Source: Siphonodentalium dalli (taxonomy: Eukaryota > Mollusca > Scaphopoda > Gadilida > Siphonodentaliidae). Taken from it: a DNA stretch of 64,000 nucleotides. Within the stretch, counting starts at the first letter, position 1, and every line of letters begins with the position of its first letter. This document shows, one piece after another, positions 58,478-64,000 of this stretch. The position numbers and the translations under genes were made by a program. A model generated the notes under the pieces. The model made no database searches and was not told the origin of the DNA. It saw only the letters and a list, made by a program, of their open reading frames with translations. Location of the stretch: contig CP136066.1 of the NCBI GenBank assembly GCA_032622095.1, forward strand, positions 151,294,224 to 151,358,223. Reading direction: 5' to 3'.

Positions 58478-58788
58478 AACAATCAGAGTTCATTTATCTA
58501 TGAATAACACAATTTAAGATTGGTGAATTAATTCTTTTGGTTAATTTAATAAACGTACAGGACCAAATAACGATCGTATAGGTGGGAATTTTACCTCAAT
58601 TTTAATAATCGTACATGTATGTTTATTAGGCACTCAAGAGTACTGTTCAGTTATAAACTTGGATTACCACAATTTACCATGAATCTCTAATCTGGTCTTA
58701 CTGTACTGTTACCGAGGTAAATCAATGAAAATTTACCGATACCGATACCAAGATTGAAATTTCAATACTGCCCATCTCTAACGACGAT

Positions 58789-59183
58789 GTCTTGATTTGT
58801 ATAAGTAAATAATTATTAGCCAACAAAACATCACTGAGAGCTAGATTTGTTAGTTGAATGTTTATTGATTTTAACTATAATAAGCTGGATGGTGGTGATT
58901 TTGAAGAATCTATCGGACATGTTTCTTTGAGTTTGAGCAGGTTCAATCTCAGATTTCACGCTCTCTGGAGACAATATTCGGTGGTCAAAATTTTATTAAA
59001 TGCTATGGATAGAAAATTAGAAATGGAAATGGACGAGTCTTGTGGTATTGATTGAAACAGGAATCCTTCATGGCGACATGGATACCATTGCACGGATAAA
59101 TCATTAAATCATAAATTCATAATGGGCTAAATTTCCCTGATTTCCGAGCGATGGTAAAACGGGGGATTTCCAAAGGAATACAG
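58789..59183. other. Unassigned stretch
   Basis: No gene or repeat recognised; one short plus-strand frame (58858-59055) has no family signature. Confidence 0.4.
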
Positions 59184-60015
59184 GAGAAGTCGGCCCAACG
59201 CGAAGTCGGCCCCAGAGAAGTCGGCCCCAAATATAACAAAACCATTGATTAAAATAATTCTTTATTTATTTTATGATATGAATTATGAAACTGATAATAA
59301 TAATAATGACAATATAATAATAAATTCAATTAACAAATTCAAACAACGTCGTTGTCGCTATCACTGCCAGTGATGGGTGCTGAAATATCTGCGATCCATC
59401 GTAGTAGCTGACTTATCAAATCATATGCTTGAGAAAACGCAGTCAACAGGCATTGTGCCGAATTAAGGAATGTATAAAAATCGGATAGCTGGGCTAACCT
59501 TATATACGTCAATAAATCCGAGTGAGAATAATGAGCTAATGGCTTCGTTCGCTAAGCAGCAATCAACAGTACTTAGCGCTTACTTTAATTGTCTGTCGGC
59601 AACTAGCATTGTTTTTATAACTGAGCCGCGGTCCGTGACTGCCCAAAAGTGTAGTTCATTTTGTTATTACAACTAAGAAAACATTGTGGACTTCACAATT
59701 GGCCTGCACAAACACTACACTAAATCAATCAAATTAAGTTGGGGACCTCAAAATTAGCTACAGTAACATAAACACTATCTCAATAAAATTAAGCCGATTT
59801 AATCCCTTCTAATTAATGGGGCCGACTTCGCATGGGACGACGTTGTTTGAATTTGTTAATTTAATTTATTATTATATTGGAATTATTATTATTAATATTA
59901 TTATCAGTTTCATAATTCATATCATAAAATAAATAAAGAATGATTTTAATCAATGGTTTTGTTATATTTGGGGCCGACTTCGCATGGGGCCGACTTCGTG
60001 CGGGGCCGACTTCTC
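59184..60015. mobile_element. Foldback-like element with iterated GAAGTCGGCCCC tips
   Basis: Inverted arms of about 170-190 bp (59184-59352 and 59825-60015). Each tip carries GAAGTCGGCC two to three times, and the arms share AAATATAACAAAACCATTGA and ATGATATGAATTATGAAACT. CAG lies on both sides, which could be a 3-bp duplication. Interior of about 470 bp with no convincing gene. Confidence 0.8.
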
Positions 60016-60201
60016 CAGATACCTTCCAGACCAAAGTTCATTTCTCAAAAGTCTTGTCCTTTGTATGATACCATTATTCATTTATTGGCATTAATGTATT
60101 GCACTTGCAGGCGCATATTAAGTTTTGCCATAAATTTATAATCCCATATACATGTAGGGGTAGTGTAAATGGGGGCGAGCAGCAGATCATGTTACATTAA
60201 C

Positions 60202-60324
60202 CAGCCCTTTTAATTCAGATTGTTTGGCTTCGGCAATCTGCTGCGGCAACCCTTTACCGTGGCCCAGTTTGCTTCAGCAAATGGCTTCGGCATTGCCGAT
60301 TGCCGTAGCCAATTATGAGGGCTG
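60202..60324 (+). mobile_element. 123-bp CAG/CTG-ended miniature element, copy 3
   Basis: Starts CAGCCCTTTTAATTCAG and ends AATTATGAGGGCTG, flanked by exact 7-bp CATTAAC. It contains paired TTGGCTTCGGCAATCTGC-like arms, so it folds on itself. Confidence 0.85.
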
Positions 60325-60417
60325 CATTAACTTACAGCTTACACTAAGTTACAGGCCCCTGACCCTGTGATCCCATGCCACGGTTTCCACATTGATTGAA
60401 ATAGTGTATATGGCAAC

Positions 60418-61482
60418 TAGTGATGGGCGGTTAACCGAGAAAACAACTCGGTTTCGGTTTTTGTCAATAAACCGAAAACCGACCGACGCGAATCTGCTCA
60501 AACCGACATTACGGTTTTATTATATATGTTTATTTTTCACTTAAATCTACTTATTATACCTCCCCAGGTACTTATTAGTTGATATTGTTATCAAATTATC
60601 GGCCTCTCTGATCAATATTATATCGGAATGTGTCCATTTCGTCTCAGATATGTGTTGTTATAATATCGTAGGCGACTGTTTTTTTTCTTCTTTTCAAAAC
60701 ATGGCCGAACAAAATAACGAACAGGGTTCAACAAAAAGCCCTGTTTGGAGTTATTTTACGCGTCTAACTGGAGACGACTCCAAAAAATGTTGCTGCTTAA
60801 TAATATGTCATAAAAACGTCGTATCAGAGCATGCAAATACCAGCAACCTGGCCAGACAGTCGAAAACTAAACCAAGTAAATGGTATGAACACTTTGATCG
60901 TCTGGACATTCCGATGTGACGTAATCTGGGCAAACCATGTGCAGCTTGTAAACTATGTCGCAACATCAAAGCGATCACACCGCAGTCATTGAATGTACGT
61001 GGGTCAATCATGCACGTGTCAAGAATTGTTACACAGTCAGGTCAAGCTAGGACGCCCACTGTTTGTGAATTTGCTATTTGCGGTTGAATTCTCAGATACT
61101 ATAATGCATATAATATGATAAATATGTTTTAAACATGTCAGAAAGGGATGAACATTGAACAGTGAAGATGGGGGTGTTTATTTTTTTAAATACCGAATTG
61201 TATCATCTTTATGATCTTATCGCATTGGATTCATTTTGCGTCGGCATTTTGTCCCGTTGTTTACCGGTGATCGCAGTTCCTTCCTCAAATATTCAACGTT
61301 ATTGGGAGATTATTGACTCTAATTACGGTTACTTTGAAAGTATATACTCAAATTGTATGTATTTCAGTATAATTTCACTATCTAGTAAAAATAAACCGAA
61401 AACCGAACCGAAACCGAGGTTTTTTCTCCCAAAAAAAACGAAACCGAAACCGAACGTAAAAAATCAAAACCGCCCATCTCTA
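60418..61482. mobile_element. hAT-like element, target duplication ATGGCAAC, with BED remnant
   Basis: Tips TAGTGATGGGCGGTT and AACCGCCCATCTCTA are inverted; exact ATGGCAAC at 60410-60417 and 61483-61490. Subterminal GGTTTCGGTTT words on both sides. It keeps the front of a transposase frame at 60701-60919. Confidence 0.9.
60701..60919 (+). pseudogene. BED zinc-finger fragment of a hAT transposase
   Basis: The 72-codon frame starts MAEQNNEQGSTKSPVWSYF. SPVWSYFTRL, then a cysteine cluster (KKCCCLIICHKNV) and NTSNLARQ fit a BED finger, the DNA-binding front of hAT transposases and ZBED proteins. The final zinc ligand expected after TSNL is replaced (ARQSK) and the catalytic domain is absent. 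It is a dead remnant inside the element at 60418-61482. Confidence 0.7.
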
Positions 61483-61871
61483 ATGGCAACATCTACATCT
61501 ACTTGATAATCATACTCCATCGCCCTCAATCAGGTCTGACAAATGTGAGAATACAGCTACAATAGCTGTATTCAGCTAACCTAGCTGTATTCAGCTATAT
61601 ATTATACTCTCAAAGCGGCTGTTTTTCGATAATAAACTAGAAGCGCTAATTTGCGCATCAAAATTAGGCTACCCTATTCTCCGGTCACCCTCAACCAAAT
61701 CAAAATCGTAGCTTGTGTTCTGACAAAGTGTTGCCTTTTGTCGGCACGACGATGGTGATTATGTGTGAAAACTTACTACGGCAGTCGATGTCGGTCATAA
61801 CGGTTAATAACTCTCTTATGCAATGCGGAATACCTTGAAAAATACATTAAATACAATATTTATCGCCGAAG

Positions 61872-61950
61872 ATGGAACATCTTAATCATTCCCGGAAGTA
61901 TCAATATGATGCTGCTAAAACTCAGTTTGGTTGGTGCGTTAAAACAGGTA
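61872..61950 (+). CDS. Weak candidate first coding exon of an unknown plus-strand gene
   Basis: ATG at 61872 reads MEHLNHSRKYQYDAAKTQ and then FGWCVKTG up to AACAG|GTAAAA, a fair donor. If not spliced the frame stops after 44 codons. Upstream DNA (61620-61870) has more CG dinucleotides than its surroundings, as an invertebrate promoter might. No family was recognised and no following exon was found before 64000, so this could be chance. Confidence 0.2.
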
Positions 61951-64000
61951 AAAAGGGGAACATCTCTAGCCAGAGTTTAACCGAGCGAGTTCCACTCACT
62001 GCTTGAGCTGATTCTCTCCAAAAATACAGAAAACGCATACATGTATGTCGAATCGCGAAAATACAAATACCAATGTTATGTTTAGTAAGTTTTCACACAT
62101 TATATATTTTCCCGCCAAAACAGATTGAATAGTTCTGACTCGCTAACGACCAGGACTTCATGTTTGAAATACTTCAGAAATTATATAAGTCGCATTTTCA
62201 TTTCAGTTGTCCCTACATTTGCAATATGCCGCACACTATCTGTATATATGGGTGAATATTTGAAAACTGTACAATTTGGAAGATTGCATTATGCGAAATT
62301 CAAAGTTCGAATTCACACAAAAAAACATTTCCATGTCAAACCTGATGACTCACCATGAATTAGGGTTTGCTTCGGCACGCTGGAATTTTATTCCTATTGC
62401 CATGGCAACATGACTTAATCAAGCAAAGTAGTAAAATATGTCACTCCTGTTACTAACAAACAACAATCAGCTTACACCAATAGCAGTCATTTCATACGAC
62501 TAAAATATATTTATTGTTATTACCTTTTGTTACTTCTTGGAAATAATTGAGCTTGAATAAGCTCATCATAGTGAATATGTTTAAAATCTCTATAAGCATG
62601 GGTCAACTCACACATTTATTGCATAAAAGTACAAAACTGATTACTCTGTAGGCCATGAACTTAAGAGTTCCAAGTTTATCAAATTTGCATAAGTAACGGC
62701 ACTTTGTACCAATCCCAATATAATAATAACTGTTTTCTTTGGATGAGTTTTTTTTTAATAAAATATAGATATGCACTGGTAACAGGAGTGACATTGGTAA
62801 CAGGAGTGACATTTTGGTAACAGGAATGACCCTCCTGGTTTTCACAATGTTGCCATATACGGTGAATTTTGGTACACAATAATGTTATATCACTCAAGAA
62901 TCTTGCTTTTGTATGTGATCATCTTCAGTAAAAACTCTAACAATGTTTGGCAAGGTCAACACTCTGGCTGGCACTCGACTGGAGGGCATCAACAGATGGA
63001 TACAACTCATAGGCTGATTCAGATAAAGAATAGGTTTGGGTTTTCACAATTCACCCTGTATAAATTGATCTGTCTGTGGTTTATATTGAGAGTTAAGAAA
63101 AGGTATGCAACTGTTTTGCTTGTTGGTGTGGGATAACTTGGAATAAATATCAAAAGATTTTGCTGTAGCCACCAAGACTAGACCCTGCATCTCTGATGTG
63201 ACTCTTGTTGGAAATATAGTATAAAATCAAACCGGAATACCAAATCATTCATATCCATTTGACTCTTCAATACTAGTAGTCACATGTGACTTTTTTATTT
63301 AATTAAGACATAGCTAGAAGCTGTATAACACAAGACTTCAATTTATGGTCTTTATTTTGAACAGAACTGTGCTATAAATTTCTGGTATTTTATATGTGGC
63401 AAATTTAATGAAGTTGACCATTGCCTGAATGGGGGTGGGGGAGTTGCATGATATCAAAACAACAAATATAAAACATATATTTATTACTTCATTTTTTTTC
63501 AAATGGATTATATTGAATTTCCTTCTTGTGATGAAAAGTGATGACTACTAGTACTGACTTGTGGTCATCTTCATTGACAAGAACTGGCTAATCAAAGGGT
63601 TGTTGGCAATAAATGTGCATTGCACATATCTATTGCACCTGTTACTGTCACTCCTGTTACCATAAAAGTAACAGGAGTGACAGTAACAGGAGTGACAGAT
63701 ATGGCAGTTAATGACAAATTTCTAAAAATGTATCTGGATTTGAAAACTAAACACTTATGATTTGCATAAAAGACTCATTCTAGAATATGAAAAACATATT
63801 TCTGAAACATCGAACATGATGAAAGAAATGATATTGCGGTAACAGGAGTGACTTACAATTAACCTACTTGCCTCATTTGTTCATTAATGTGCTCCGGTAT
63901 GCATAAATGATTTCAAACCACCGCTATTTTGACTTTTGTTTGGATTACCTATTTGGTGACCTTCCCTCTGGTGGCAGGTTTCTCGAAAAAGCTACTGTAC
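61951..64000. other. Right-edge region without a recognised gene
   Basis: Apart from the GTAACAGGAGTGAC motif cluster, only short open frames without family signatures were found. A fragment near 62365-62412 (CTTCGGCACGCTGGAATTTT, TTGCCATGGCAACATG) loosely echoes other dispersed repeats. Confidence 0.5.
62440..63852. repeat. Cluster of the 14-bp motif GTAACAGGAGTGAC
   Basis: Plus-strand copies at 62779, 62797, 62817 (one mismatch), 63668, 63683 and 63839; inverted copies at 62440 and 63647. The pair at 63647-63681 forms a hairpin around CATAAAA. Surrounding DNA is non-coding. Confidence 0.85.

Larger units (their letters stand above)
52739..58640. mobile_element. 385-bp TA element (CTCTTGAGTGCC ends), outer copy
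   Basis: Starts CTCTTGAGTGCCTAATAA after TA and ends TTATTAGGCACTCAAGAG before TA. Its sequence is 52739-52942, then 55134-55162, then 58488-58640. It is interrupted by a second copy of itself and by a LINE. Rich in GTACAGG words. Confidence 0.8.
51829..58780. mobile_element. hAT-like element swollen by nested insertions, target duplication ACGACGAT
   Basis: Tips TAGAGATGGGCGGTA and CACTGCCCATCTCTA-like ATACTGCCCATCTCTA are inverted. Exact 8-bp ACGACGAT lies at 51821-51828 and 58781-58788. Stripped of insertions it is about 1.05 kb and non-coding. The tips resemble those of the element at 60418-61482, so both belong to one hAT group. Confidence 0.85.

Overview
This looks like nuclear DNA from a marine invertebrate animal, most likely a lophotrochozoan and perhaps a mollusc. 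That assignment is an inference. It rests on spliced genes with GT-AG introns, an AT-rich repeat-packed non-coding fraction, many hAT, TTAA- and TA-type miniature elements, a Tx1/L1-like LINE, and repeats with the wording familiar from molluscan genomes. No rRNA gene, bacterial operon or CRISPR array was found.

One gene fills the left half, on the minus strand from 36.2 kb down past the left edge. It is an ortholog of PHF10 (BAF45a; fly e(y)3/SAYP), a subunit of the PBAF-type SWI/SNF chromatin remodeller. Eight coding exons can be placed with matching splice phases: 33929-36161, 31580-32006, 26412-26533, 23230-23313, 11917-11984, 9232-9300, 3834-3962 and 2054-2163. Together they encode about 1080 residues: a long acidic N-terminal extension, nuclear-localisation-like basic clusters, and the conserved SAY/PHF10 core. 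The C-terminal exons, expected to carry the two PHD fingers, lie off the left edge.

Upstream on the same strand is one uninterrupted 12.8-kb open frame (37906-50718, 4270 codons). It encodes a very acidic protein made largely of 15-residue repeats (45 bp in DNA), with one long diverse array and two homogenised patches. I do not recognise the family. It is the best candidate here for an undescribed gene.

The introns and the right-hand 13 kb are dense in mobile DNA. Exact or near-exact target duplications define hAT-like elements at 621-1841, 22363-23193, 30718-31334, 51829-58780 and 60418-61482. TA-flanked elements lie at 9907-10099, 28552-31421 and 53302-55108, and TTAA-flanked elements at 6611-7089, 15250-16649, 24854-25673 and 53473-53853. 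A family of TTAA elements is built as a palindrome of palindromes. Tandem Helitron-like ends sit at the left edge, and a foldback-like element lies at 59184-60015. The 51.8-58.8 kb block is a five-level nest: a hAT holds a 385-bp TA element, which holds a second copy of itself, which holds a 1.8-kb TA element, which holds a TTAA palindrome. The outer 385-bp copy also received a 5'-truncated LINE whose 1005-codon frame is broken by a single stop codon.

From 61.5 kb to the right edge I see no convincing gene. There is one weak candidate first exon at 61872, and eight copies of a 14-bp motif, GTAACAGGAGTGAC, in both orientations.
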